Below, piece after piece: positions 25,312 through 32,525 of a stretch of DNA of 64,000 bases. The stretch is from Nocardioides immobilis (GTDB taxonomy: Bacteria; Actinomycetota; Actinomycetes; Propionibacteriales; Nocardioidaceae). The notes under the pieces were generated by a model. That model worked only from the letters and a program-made list of their open reading frames with translations. It searched no databases and was not told the DNA's origin. The stretch covers positions 1-64,000 of the forward strand of contig NZ_QXGH01000027.1 of NCBI RefSeq assembly GCF_003515065.1, read 5' to 3'. The stretch's first letter is position 1; each line of letters begins with the position of its first letter. Made by a program: the position numbers and the translations under genes.

Positions 25312-25689
25312 TCAGCCGCTGATATCCATGTCGGCGTTGCTCCAGAACGCCCGCATGGTCGTGATCTTCGCGGCGTCGTCGAAGGTCATCACGTCGATCG
25401 GGGCGAGCGTGTAGGTCTGCTCACCGACCCGGGTGATCAGCTCGAACTGGAAGGCTGCCTCGTTACCGGCGACGCGTGCGGACACCAGTCGGCTCTCCTG
25501 CTCGAGCGGCTCGATGGCCGCGTAGAACTCGCGGATCGACTCCCGAGTCGTCCGCACCTCGGTGCCGACCGGGTCCTCGACCGTCGCGCCTTCGGCGTAC
25601 AGCGCCAGGATGTCGTCGGCGGTGCCCTTGCCGACGAGGTCCACGTAGCTCTGGATGGTCTCGAGGACCTGATCCCGGTCGGCTGCCAT
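25312..25689 (-). CDS. Steroid delta5-3-ketoisomerase (ketosteroid isomerase)
   Basis: The 125-residue SnoaL/NTF2-fold protein is strikingly like Comamonas-type ketosteroid isomerase: QSYVDLVGKG, DILALYAEGATVEDPVGTE, SIREFYAAIEPL and LAPIDVMTF. The three catalytic positions are kept: Tyr15 and Asp99 (oxyanion hole) and Asp39 (general base), nearly the classic Y14/D38/D99 numbering. It would shift a delta5 double bond to delta4 in 3-ketosteroids. A KstR-like palindrome lies 15 bases upstream of the ATG, which supports control by the steroid regulon. Confidence 0.85.
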   Translation of the reverse strand: MAADRDQVLETIQSYVDLVGKGTADDILALYAEGATVEDPVGTEVRTTRESIREFYAAIEPLEQESRLVSARVAGNEAAFQFELITRVGEQTYTLAPIDVMTFDDAAKITTMRAFWSNADMDISG

Positions 25690-25703
25690 GACTGCTCCCT
25701 TAG

Positions 25704-25717
25704 TAGAACGTGTTCTT
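25704..25717 (-). promoter_or_regulatory. KstR-like operator (AGAAC-GT-GTTCT)
   Basis: The palindrome AGAAC-N2-GTTCT within TAGAACGTGTTCTT lies just upstream of the ketosteroid isomerase start. It matches the TnnAACnnGTTnnA core known for KstR, the TetR repressor of sterol degradation in actinobacteria, except that the last base is T. Binding is inferred. Confidence 0.55.
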
Positions 25718-25725
25718 GTTCTGGG

Positions 25726-26478
25726 TCAGGGTAGCTGCTCGGCCCTCGGTTCCGTCGGGAGGGACGCGGGTGCGCCGGGAGTGAGCCCGATCGTGCCGCC
25801 GTCCGAGAGCAGGGCGATGGTGGTCCGCGGCTGGACCGTCCGGAGCAGCGCGACCAGGGCTCCGACGACCAGGAGCACACCGGCGAGCTCGCAGATCTCC
25901 TCGAACGTCAGGACGGCGAGGTACGGCGTGGACCGCCGGCCGTGCTCCACCGCGAACCCGCTGATCATCTCCACCACGATGGCGCCGCCGAAGTAGACCG
26001 CCAGGGCGCCGAGCAGCCGGTTGCGCGCGACGCCGGGGAGCGAGAGCGCCAGGGGTGCGAAGTACCACGCGCAGAACGCGAGGAAGCACACCGCCGGCAG
26101 CAGCCAGGCGAAGTAGAAGACTCCGAAGTCGATCTCCAGCCCCCCGCGCAGCGGACCGGTGAACAGGTCGTGCAGCTGCGAGGCCTCGTCGACCGCCATG
26201 AACAGGAACAGCGCCGACGCGGCGACCCAGCGGCCGGCCAGCGGCGACAGCTGGCCGCGGTAGTGGGCAGCGATGAGGAGCGTCAGCAGCGCGCAGATGA
26301 GGAGCGGGAACGACTGGAACCAGGATGCGAAGTTGCCCTCGCCGTTGAGGTCGAACTGCCGCGGGATGCTGTTGTCCCGGATCACGTACTCGGGCCAGAC
26401 GACAAGGGAGACCACGTGCCCGGCGATGACGACCGCAGCGGTCGCCCAGAGCCAGCGGAGGAGGGGAAACGACAACAC
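25726..26478 (-). CDS. Multi-pass membrane protein, unknown
   Basis: The 250-residue protein has six or so predicted helices: WLWATAAVVIAGHVVSLVV, FPLLICALLTLLIAAHY, WVAASALFLFMAVDEAS, VFYFAWLLPAVCFLAFCAWYF, LLGALAVYFGGAIVVEMISG and ELAGVLLVVGALVALLRTV. Acidic residues lie within helices (MAVDEASQLHD, TFEEICEL), a pattern seen in uncharacterised membrane families. The soluble C-terminal tail is about 35 residues. The KstR-like site lies downstream of its stop, so it is probably not part of that unit. Confidence 0.6.
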   Translation of the reverse strand: MLSFPLLRWLWATAAVVIAGHVVSLVVWPEYVIRDNSIPRQFDLNGEGNFASWFQSFPLLICALLTLLIAAHYRGQLSPLAGRWVAASALFLFMAVDEASQLHDLFTGPLRGGLEIDFGVFYFAWLLPAVCFLAFCAWYFAPLALSLPGVARNRLLGALAVYFGGAIVVEMISGFAVEHGRRSTPYLAVLTFEEICELAGVLLVVGALVALLRTVQPRTTIALLSDGGTIGLTPGAPASLPTEPRAEQLP

Positions 26479-26540
26479 AAACGAAATTTACGCTGTCGAT
26501 CCCCCGTTCACCTGCCGTTTATCGGAATCGGATGCGTGAG

Positions 26541-26987
26541 TCACGGCACGTCGCCGGCCGCCCGGGAGAGCGAGGTCAGCACCGTCAACCGGTAGCGCAG
26601 CACCATCGGCCGGGTGCCGAGCGCCTGGAAGGACAGGTGCGGCCAGCACCACGCAGCGTCGTTCTGGTCGGGCTGCAGTGCCACGCTCACCCCGGCGGCA
26701 CCGGCGCCGCTGAAGTGCTCGACGCTCCCCGTCGTCAGGATCTGAGCGATCGTGACCTCCGCTGCCAGCGCCGGCTCCACCCCGGCCTTCAGCGGCTCGG
26801 CATCCGGCGGGACGAAGCTCATGGGCATCGCGTCGACCTGGCCGGCGCGGTACATGATCACGCCGGAGTCCTGGGCGATCGTGATATCGCCGCTGTAGGT
26901 CCGCAGCCGCGCCTCGGACCCGTCCGCGGCGAAGGCCGGTTGGTTGAGCAGTGGGGACGGCGTGACACCGGTGAGTCGCAGAGCCAT
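26541..26987 (-). CDS. Hypothetical protein
   Basis: This 148-residue soluble protein has good actinobacterial third-position bias, no signal peptide and no membrane helix. It shows alternating hydrophobic strands (EARLRTYSGDITIAQDSGVIMYRAG, MVLRYRLTVLTSLSRAAG). I do not recognise the family. It is followed downstream on the same strand by the membrane protein at 25726 and preceded by the small membrane protein at 27004. Confidence 0.5.
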   Translation of the reverse strand: MALRLTGVTPSPLLNQPAFAADGSEARLRTYSGDITIAQDSGVIMYRAGQVDAMPMSFVPPDAEPLKAGVEPALAAEVTIAQILTTGSVEHFSGAGAAGVSVALQPDQNDAAWCWPHLSFQALGTRPMVLRYRLTVLTSLSRAAGDVP

Positions 26988-27003
26988 TCCGCCACCTAGA
27001 CCG

Positions 27004-27192
27004 TCAGGGCAGCTGGGCGCCGGGGAGGATGGCCGCCACGTAGAGCGCGCCCGACCCGACCAGGCAGGTGCCGAGCATCCCGTCGACCTGTCCGGCGACC
27101 TTCCCGTGAGCGGCCGACAGCCGCCACGCGGTCATGCCGATCGACACCGCGAGCATCACGCTGGCGTAGAGAACCAAGAAGGTTGAGCCCAT
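27004..27192 (-). CDS. Small two-helix membrane protein
   Basis: This 62-residue protein has two hydrophobic helices (FLVLYASVMLAVSIGMTAW and MLGTCLVGSGALYVAAILPGA) separated by a basic loop. The ATG has an AGGAGG-like site just upstream (minus strand, about 27198-27205). It lies in tandem with the hypothetical gene at 26541 and is divergent from the GTPase gene. Function unknown. Confidence 0.6.
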   Translation of the reverse strand: MGSTFLVLYASVMLAVSIGMTAWRLSAAHGKVAGQVDGMLGTCLVGSGALYVAAILPGAQLP

Positions 27193-27310
27193 GGTCGCGT
27201 CCTCCTGATCGTCCGCACGTATCTGGACTCCCTAACGACCGTCGCGTCCTCGGGGCACGGTCCTCGGGTACTTTCGGCGCAGCACCTCGAAGCCGACCAC
27301 GGGAGCCTGG

Positions 27311-28072
27311 ATGACCGACCTGCGACCACGGCGAACGGGCCTGCGCGGCGTACCTGCCGCGATCGGCCGGGGCCGGGAACGGCTGACCGGTGTGTTCCAG
27401 CACCGCTATCCGACGGTGGCCGTCACCGGGATGACGGGCGTCGGCAAGACCGAGCTGGTCGACCACCTGAGCGGCCGGCCCCGTCCCGGCGGCGTGCCGG
27501 AGTCCGGCTCGGCCGTGATGGAGCGACGGGTACGCCGCGACCGGCGGATCCGGGGCTTCCGGTTCCGGGTGGTCCCGGGCGAGAACGCGGCGACCCGCCT
27601 CGGGGCGCTGGACGAGGTCTTCCACGACGACCCGGTCGACGGCGTGCTGCACGTCGTGGCCAACGGCTTCGCCACCGGCCGCCGGCCGGCCGGGACGACG
27701 GGCAACGTCGAGGCGGCGCGGGAGGACCAGCGCCAGCGGGAGCTCGAGGACTGGACGGTGACCGCGCACCGGATCGCCTCGATGGCCGTCCGCCGCAGCC
27801 AGCCCACGTGGCTGATCGTGGTCGTGACCAAGGTCGACCTCTACCCGGACGACGTCGACGAGGTGGTGCGCTCCTACTCGCCCGGCAGCGGCACGCCGTT
27901 CGGCGACCGTCTCGACGAGCTCCGCGCGCTGGCAGGTGGCGCCAAGCTCTCGGTCGACGTGCTCCCCGCCTGCAGCCACCCCGCCCAGGGCAGCCCCGTG
28001 ACGGCCAAGCGGCGCGACGCCTACCTTGCCGCGCTCGAGGCCCGGATGGCGCAGCTGGCCGGCCACGTCTGA
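27311..28072 (+). CDS. P-loop GTPase-domain protein
   Basis: The 253-residue protein has a Walker A GMTGVGKTELVDHLSG at about 39-54, a G4-like VVVTKVDLYPDD near residue 175 and a hydrophobic WLIVVV strand before it, so a Ras-like small GTPase domain is likely. The G3 DxxG is not obvious. The basic N-terminus (LRPRRTGLRGV) has no helix. The partner is unknown. It is followed by an FMN enzyme 45 bases downstream. Confidence 0.65.
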   Translation: MTDLRPRRTGLRGVPAAIGRGRERLTGVFQHRYPTVAVTGMTGVGKTELVDHLSGRPRPGGVPESGSAVMERRVRRDRRIRGFRFRVVPGENAATRLGALDEVFHDDPVDGVLHVVANGFATGRRPAGTTGNVEAAREDQRQRELEDWTVTAHRIASMAVRRSQPTWLIVVVTKVDLYPDDVDEVVRSYSPGSGTPFGDRLDELRALAGGAKLSVDVLPACSHPAQGSPVTAKRRDAYLAALEARMAQLAGHV

Positions 28073-28117
28073 CCCGGTGCCGCGGTACCCCGCTCGGCGT
28101 TGGGTACCGGTGCACCC

Positions 28118-29734
28118 ATGAGGAAGTCCTTTGCCCTCGCTCCGCTCGCGGCTCTCGGGGTCGTCGCGGCCCGGGACCTGCTCCAGCGGGAGCACGCCAT
28201 CCTGCGCAACTTCCCGGTGGTCGGGCACGCCCGGTACCTCTTGGAGACGATCGGCCCCGAGCTGCGGCAGTACATCGTGGCGGGGAACGACGAGGAGCGC
28301 CCGTTCAGCCGGGACCAGCGGCGCTGGGTCTACGCATCGGCAAAGCTGCAGAACAACTACTTCGGGTTCGGCACCGACAACGACTTCGAGCGCACGGCGG
28401 GCAACGTGATCGTCAACCACCGGACGTTCAGCGACGAGTACCCCACGCACGGTGCCGTCGGTCAGGAGGCTCGGCTGCCCTCGGCGAAGGTGCTCGGCGG
28501 GCCGCGGGGCCGCCGCCACGCCTTCCGCCCGGAGTCGGTCGTCAACGTCTCGGCGATGAGCTTCGGCTCGCTGTCCGGCAGGGCGATCGAGGCGATCAAC
28601 CGCGGTGCAGCGGACGCGGGCTGCCTGCACAACACGGGGGAGGGCGGGGTGTCGCCGTACCACCGGCACGGCGGTGAGCTGGTCTTCCAGATCGGTACGG
28701 CGTACTTCGGCTGCCGCGACGAGGACGGCCGGTTCAGCCTCCCGCGACTCCAGGAGCTCGTCGCTGCTTCCCCCATCCGGGCGCTCGAGATCAAGCTCAG
28801 CCAGGGGGCGAAGCCGGGACTCGGCGGCGTGCTGCCCGCGGCGAAGGTCTCCCCGGAGATCGCAGAGACCCGCGGCGTCCCCGTCGGCCGTGACTGTCTC
28901 AGTCCCTCGCGGCACGCCGAGTTCAGCGACGCGGACTCGATGCTCGACTTCGTCGAGATGCTCGCCGAGGCGACGGGACTGCCGGTGGGGATCAAGAGCG
29001 CCGTCGGCGACCTCGGGTTCTGGCAGAAGCTGACCGACCTGATGGCGCGCGGCGACCGAGGGGTCGACTTCGTCACCATCGACGGCGGCGAGGGCGGCAC
29101 CGGCGCGTCCCCGTTGATCTTCACCGACGCGGTGGCACAGCCCTTCCGGCTCGGCTTCGCCCGTGCATACGGCGAGTTCGCCCGGCGGGGGCTGCATGAG
29201 GACGTCAGTTTCATCGGCGCCGGGAAGCTCGGGCTGCCCGACAACGCCGTGGTGGCCTTCGCCCTCGGCGCCGACCTGGTCAACGTCGGCCGGGAGGCGA
29301 TGCTCGCCGCCGGCTGCATCCAGGCCCAGCGCTGCCACACCGGCGGCTGCCCGACCGGCGTCGCCACCCAGAACCCGTGGCTGACCCGCGGGCTCGACCC
29401 GGTCGCGAAGGGCAAGCGGGTCGCGAACTACATCCGCACGCTGCGCCGCGACCTGCTGAAGGTGGCCGAGACCTGCGGCGTGCCGCACCCCGCGCTGATC
29501 GGGCCGCGCGCGGTCGAGATCGTCGACACGATCTCTGACGCACGGCTGCTCGACCAGATCTACGGCTATGAGCCCGGCTGGGGCTATCCGTCCGTCGCCG
29601 ACCGCGCCCGGATCGCCCAGATCATGGCGGCGACCGACGAGGAGGAGACCGAGACCGAGGGCCCGCCCGAGACCGCCGAGGACGGGCCCCCCGGCGACGA
29701 GATCGAGGGCGACCTCCCCGCGTCTGGCGACTGA
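28118..29734 (+). CDS. FMN-binding glutamate synthase-like protein
   Basis: The 538-residue protein has an N-terminal hydrophobic segment (FALAPLAALGVVAARDLL), then a glutamate synthase FMN domain: VVNVSAMSFGSLSGRAIEAINRGA, CLHNTGEGGVSPYH, EIKLSQGAKPGLGG, FVTIDGGEGGTGASPL, ADLVNVGREAMLAAGCIQAQRCH and TGGCPTGVATQ. The Cys residues in the last two motifs correspond to the 3Fe-4S cluster region of glutamate synthase. There is no glutaminase domain, so ammonia channelling from glutamine is not expected; the reaction is unknown. The C-terminus is a roughly 30-residue acidic tail. ATG 28118 follows TACCGG by seven bases. Confidence 0.8.
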   Translation: MRKSFALAPLAALGVVAARDLLQREHAILRNFPVVGHARYLLETIGPELRQYIVAGNDEERPFSRDQRRWVYASAKLQNNYFGFGTDNDFERTAGNVIVNHRTFSDEYPTHGAVGQEARLPSAKVLGGPRGRRHAFRPESVVNVSAMSFGSLSGRAIEAINRGAADAGCLHNTGEGGVSPYHRHGGELVFQIGTAYFGCRDEDGRFSLPRLQELVAASPIRALEIKLSQGAKPGLGGVLPAAKVSPEIAETRGVPVGRDCLSPSRHAEFSDADSMLDFVEMLAEATGLPVGIKSAVGDLGFWQKLTDLMARGDRGVDFVTIDGGEGGTGASPLIFTDAVAQPFRLGFARAYGEFARRGLHEDVSFIGAGKLGLPDNAVVAFALGADLVNVGREAMLAAGCIQAQRCHTGGCPTGVATQNPWLTRGLDPVAKGKRVANYIRTLRRDLLKVAETCGVPHPALIGPRAVEIVDTISDARLLDQIYGYEPGWGYPSVADRARIAQIMAATDEEETETEGPPETAEDGPPGDEIEGDLPASGD

Positions 29735-29874
29735 GTCCGGCAGCATCCTCGGCGTCGTCGTCACGACGCCGCGATCAATTGCAACCTTCTCGACGGAGTT
29801 GGCGTCCTCCTGGCGTGCCCGACACGGCGACCCGTGATCGCGAGGCCACCACCACTCACAGGAGAGAGAAGAAC

Positions 29875-30429
29875 ATGCGCACCGCCATCGCCACGACCGC
29901 CGCCGCCCTGGCCGCCGCCGCCACCCTCGGCCTCGCCGGTCCGGCGCACGCCGACCAGTTCGGCATCGACGACCCGGTCGACACCCACCACGGCTCCGAC
30001 ATCCTCGCCCTGCAGTTCCGCAACGGCGACGAGAACGTCCGCGTGACGACCATCCACTCCAACCTGCGTCGGGATCCTGCCACCGGGTCCGGCGGGTCCG
30101 TCTTCTTCGACACCGACCCCGCCGACCGCGGCCCCGAGTACGTCTTCACCGGCGGTTACTTCGAGGGCACCGACTACGTGCTCGTCGAGACGGAGGGCTT
30201 CCACGCCGGCCAGTGGGGCGACCCGGTCGAGCACGGCGACTACACCCTGCGGGTCAGCTACCGGCGCGACCGCGTCCAGCTCATCGTCTCGCGCGCCGCC
30301 CTCGGCAACCCCGAGGAGGTCCGCGTCGCGGTCCGCGCCTCGGGCACCCGCACCGACGGCACTCGCCACGGCCTGACCGACTGGGTGGGCGACCGCCGCG
30401 AGTTCACGCCCTGGCTCGCCCGGGGCTGA
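29875..30429 (+). CDS. Small secreted protein, unknown
   Basis: This 184-residue protein has a clear Sec signal peptide (IATTAAALAAAATLGLAGPAHA, cleavage near residue 25) and a beta-rich mature domain without cysteines (GSDILALQFRNGDENVRVTTIHS, YTLRVSYRRDRVQLIVSRAAL). A good ribosome site (AGGAGAGAG) precedes the ATG. I do not recognise the family. A strong terminator follows the stop. Confidence 0.65.
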   Translation: MRTAIATTAAALAAAATLGLAGPAHADQFGIDDPVDTHHGSDILALQFRNGDENVRVTTIHSNLRRDPATGSGGSVFFDTDPADRGPEYVFTGGYFEGTDYVLVETEGFHAGQWGDPVEHGDYTLRVSYRRDRVQLIVSRAALGNPEEVRVAVRASGTRTDGTRHGLTDWVGDRREFTPWLARG

Positions 30430-30452
30430 TCGGCGCGGCTTGCCTGAGATGC

Positions 30453-30487
30453 AGAACACCCCCGCCGGTCTCCGGCGGGGGTGTTCT
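30453..30487. terminator. Strong hairpin terminator
   Basis: A perfect 16-base stem (AGAACACCCCCGCCGG with its complement) and a three-base loop lie after the secreted-protein gene and before the 3' end of tRNA-Phe on the other strand; it can serve both. Confidence 0.85.
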
Positions 30488-30515
30488 TGCAGGTCGATGA
30501 CCTGCGTTCGCTCGG

Positions 30516-30589
30516 TGGGCAGGGGCGGGGTCGAACCGCCGACCTATCACTTTTCAGGCGATCGCTCGTACCAACTGAGCTACCTGCCC
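30516..30589 (-). tRNA. tRNA-Phe (anticodon GAA)
   Basis: On the minus strand a full cloverleaf is seen: acceptor GGGCAGG/CCTGCCC, D-arm AGCTCAGTTGGTACGAGC, anticodon stem ATCGC/GTGAT around the loop CTGAAAA (anticodon GAA) and T-arm with GGTTCGACCCC. The CCA end is not fully encoded (CC then G). A possible -10 (TATTGT on the minus strand, 30602-30607) lies just upstream. Confidence 0.92.
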
Positions 30590-30671
30590 GAGCAGTCGCA
30601 CACAATACCGGAGCGATGCCCGTCGTACGAAAGTGGCGGTCTCGGTTAGGCCCGGGGAGGGGCTCCGCCAC

Positions 30672-30677
30672 TATGCT
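30672..30677 (+). promoter_or_regulatory. -10 box (TATGCT) for tRNA-Glu
   Basis: TATGCT lies 36 bases before the mature 5' end of tRNA-Glu, leaving a short precursor leader. No clear -35 is visible. Confidence 0.4.
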
Positions 30678-30712
30678 GTCCGGGCTGCAACCGGCGGTGC
30701 CGGCGGCAGCGG

Positions 30713-30785
30713 GCCCCCGTCGTCTAGCGGCCCAGGACCCCGCCCTTTCACGGCGGTAGCGCCGGTTCGAATCCGGTCGGGGGTG
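30713..30785 (+). tRNA. tRNA-Glu (anticodon TTC)
   Basis: Acceptor GCCCCCG pairs with CGGGGGT (one G-U), the D-arm starts GTCTAGCGG, the anticodon stem CCGCC/GGCGG surrounds CTTTCAC (anticodon TTC), and the T-arm contains GGTTCGAATCC. CCA is not encoded. The gene lies 127 bases from tRNA-Phe, on the other strand. Its 3' end faces the recombinase scar and the accessory region. Confidence 0.92.
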
Positions 30786-30900
30786 CAAGTACGAAAAGCG
30801 GCTCTCACCTGCGGAAACGCCGGCCGGGCGCCAGGGGCGTCAACCCTCTGAGATGCCGTTGGGCCACAGCAGGTCCAGCTTGGGAAGTTGACGACAGCCT

Positions 30901-30963
30901 GTGGCCGAGCATCTGCTGGACGACCTTGACGTCGGCTCCGCTGGCGATCGCAAGGCTGGCTGC
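30901..30963 (-). pseudogene. Tyrosine recombinase (phage integrase) scar
   Basis: A 21-codon stretch on the minus strand reads AASLAIASGADVKVVQQMLG followed by His. This is the box-II region (after the HTA of the catalytic HxxR motif) of actinophage-type tyrosine integrases. The residues on both sides do not continue the family: neither the catalytic Arg-His before it nor the nucleophile Tyr after it (usually LYGHLF) is found. It is a fossil of an integrase beside tRNA-Glu, a common attachment site. Confidence 0.6.
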
Positions 30964-31286
30964 AGGCAAGACCGGATCGCCGGGTTCATCCCTGCTGCCC
31001 GCGGCCCGATGAAGGCGGAGTACGCGAGAGCGGTCGGCGAACGTGAGGACCTGATCCGAATGCGGGTCGTGACTCTGGGAGAAGACGCCGTACGCCGTCG
31101 CGACCCCTGGGTACGCCGACTCGACGAGCCGCCATCGGACGTGTGCACCCGTGAGCGCTGGATGCACGAGGTCACTGTCGTCGCCGCGTACCGCGAGCGT
31201 CATCAGGCGCTCCGTCTACTCTTGCGATCGAACTCTGCACAGCGGATGTTCCGAGCAAACTCACCGTGATCGCCTGGATCGAGGCG

Positions 31287-31430
31287 TCACCGGTTCAGCA
31301 GCTGACGGCGCTTGAGCTTGCCGTGCAGCTGATCGACGACCCTGGACGGCATCTGCTGCACTTCGACGCGCCACGGAGGGGTCAAGCGCGGGTCGCCCTG
31401 CGGCACGGGTCCTTCGTCTCCTAAGCGGAC
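31287..31430 (-). pseudogene. Orphan coding fragment, unknown
   Basis: A short minus-strand frame contains LGDEGPVPQGDPRLTPPWRV, then VEVQQMPSRVVDQLHGKLKR, and ends in a QLLNR tail before TGA at 31287. It has the look of a genuine C-terminus (good codon bias, sensible composition), but a stop lies a few codons upstream of the sense-looking part and no start is present. I do not recognise the parent family. Together with the integrase scar it makes the 690 bases after tRNA-Glu a region of decayed genes; no intact gene is seen between 30786 and 31478. Confidence 0.35.
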
Positions 31431-31478
31431 CCGGCGCCCACGACTGTGCCCTCGTTAGTGCAGCGGGTCGGGCACCGC

Positions 31479-32525
31479 TCACACTGCCGGCTGCTTGCTG
31501 CCTTCCTGGCCGACGGTGCCTGATGCGGCGTTGATGACGGCGTCCTCATCAGTTTGGTTAAGGCGGAGGCGAGACGGGCGGGGATTGGCTCGAGAAGTCC
31601 TATTGACCGCGAGCGCCACGGCTGCGATCAGCGCGACTCCGTTGAACATCGCGCTCAGCCACAGAACGCTGGAAAGCAACTGCAGTCCCTGTACACCGAT
31701 CGCGAGAACGAAGATCGCGATCAGAGTGCCCCACACATTGAACCTGCCGGGCTGCAACTGGGTTGACCCGAGAAATACGGCCGCGAACGCGGGAAGCAAG
31801 AGGGTGGCTCCGAAAGTGAACGAGGGACCCGTGAGGGAGGTGTAGAGAACCCCGCCAAGCCCGGAGATGCCTCCGGCAAGAACGAGCGAGATCCATGCCC
31901 ACCGATCCACGTGCACACCGGCCAGACGAGAGGCCTCGGTGTTTCCACCAATTGCCCGAAGATAACGACCGGCTGGAGTCCACTCAAGCATCCACCAGAC
32001 GAGCAGAGCCAACACGAACAAGTACACGATAATAATCTGGAAGCCACCGACCTCAAACTGCGTCATTTTCGTCCACGCCTGCGACGATGGAGGAGGGGGA
32101 ACGATCGACTCAGTAACAATAACGGCCAATGCCGTGAGTATCGACGAAACGCCAAGCGTCGCAATGAAAGAGCTGACCTTGAGGCGCACGACGATAAAAC
32201 CGTTTACAAACCCCACGAACAAACCGAGAGCAACACTAGCCAAAAAGGCAGCAAGGAAAGACCAGCCGTCGTTGAGCAGCACGACGGCGACTAATCCGGC
32301 GAAGTTCGCGTTAGCGCCCACTGAGAGGTCAAACTGGCCGCATATCATCGGGATGAGGACGGCTATCGCGATCATGCCTGCGACTGCCTGACTCGAGGCA
32401 ATTACATGGAACGTCGATTCCGTGAGGAAAAGTGGCGTCGCGATCGTGAAAATGAGGATAAAGAGTATACCGAGGTAGATACCGCTAAAGCGGTCCATAC
32501 CTAGATTAGGAATCGACTTGCGCAT
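31479..32525 (-). CDS. Sugar-type (CUT2/RbsC) ABC transporter permease
   Basis: The 348-residue protein has about nine or ten predicted helices, including IYLGILFILIFTIATPLFL, AVAGMIAIAVLIPMICGQFDLSVG and VNGFIVVRLKVSSFIATLGV, and the signature segment LLPAFAAVFLGSTQLQPGRF followed by NVWGT. It forms the channel for the solute delivered by the binding protein at 34244. Its start overlaps the end of the ATPase gene by 20 bases, so the two are coupled. The DNA here is visibly less GC-rich at third positions than the core region, consistent with acquisition by transfer. A broken relative of this gene lies at 48706. Confidence 0.85.
   Translation of the reverse strand: MRKSIPNLGMDRFSGIYLGILFILIFTIATPLFLTESTFHVIASSQAVAGMIAIAVLIPMICGQFDLSVGANANFAGLVAVVLLNDGWSFLAAFLASVALGLFVGFVNGFIVVRLKVSSFIATLGVSSILTALAVIVTESIVPPPPSSQAWTKMTQFEVGGFQIIIVYLFVLALLVWWMLEWTPAGRYLRAIGGNTEASRLAGVHVDRWAWISLVLAGGISGLGGVLYTSLTGPSFTFGATLLLPAFAAVFLGSTQLQPGRFNVWGTLIAIFVLAIGVQGLQLLSSVLWLSAMFNGVALIAAVALAVNRTSRANPRPSRLRLNQTDEDAVINAASGTVGQEGSKQPAV

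Noticed and set aside
26996..29764. A 922-codon minus frame
   Set aside because: It is antisense to the GTPase and FMN enzyme genes, which have clear motifs; the translation is low-complexity.
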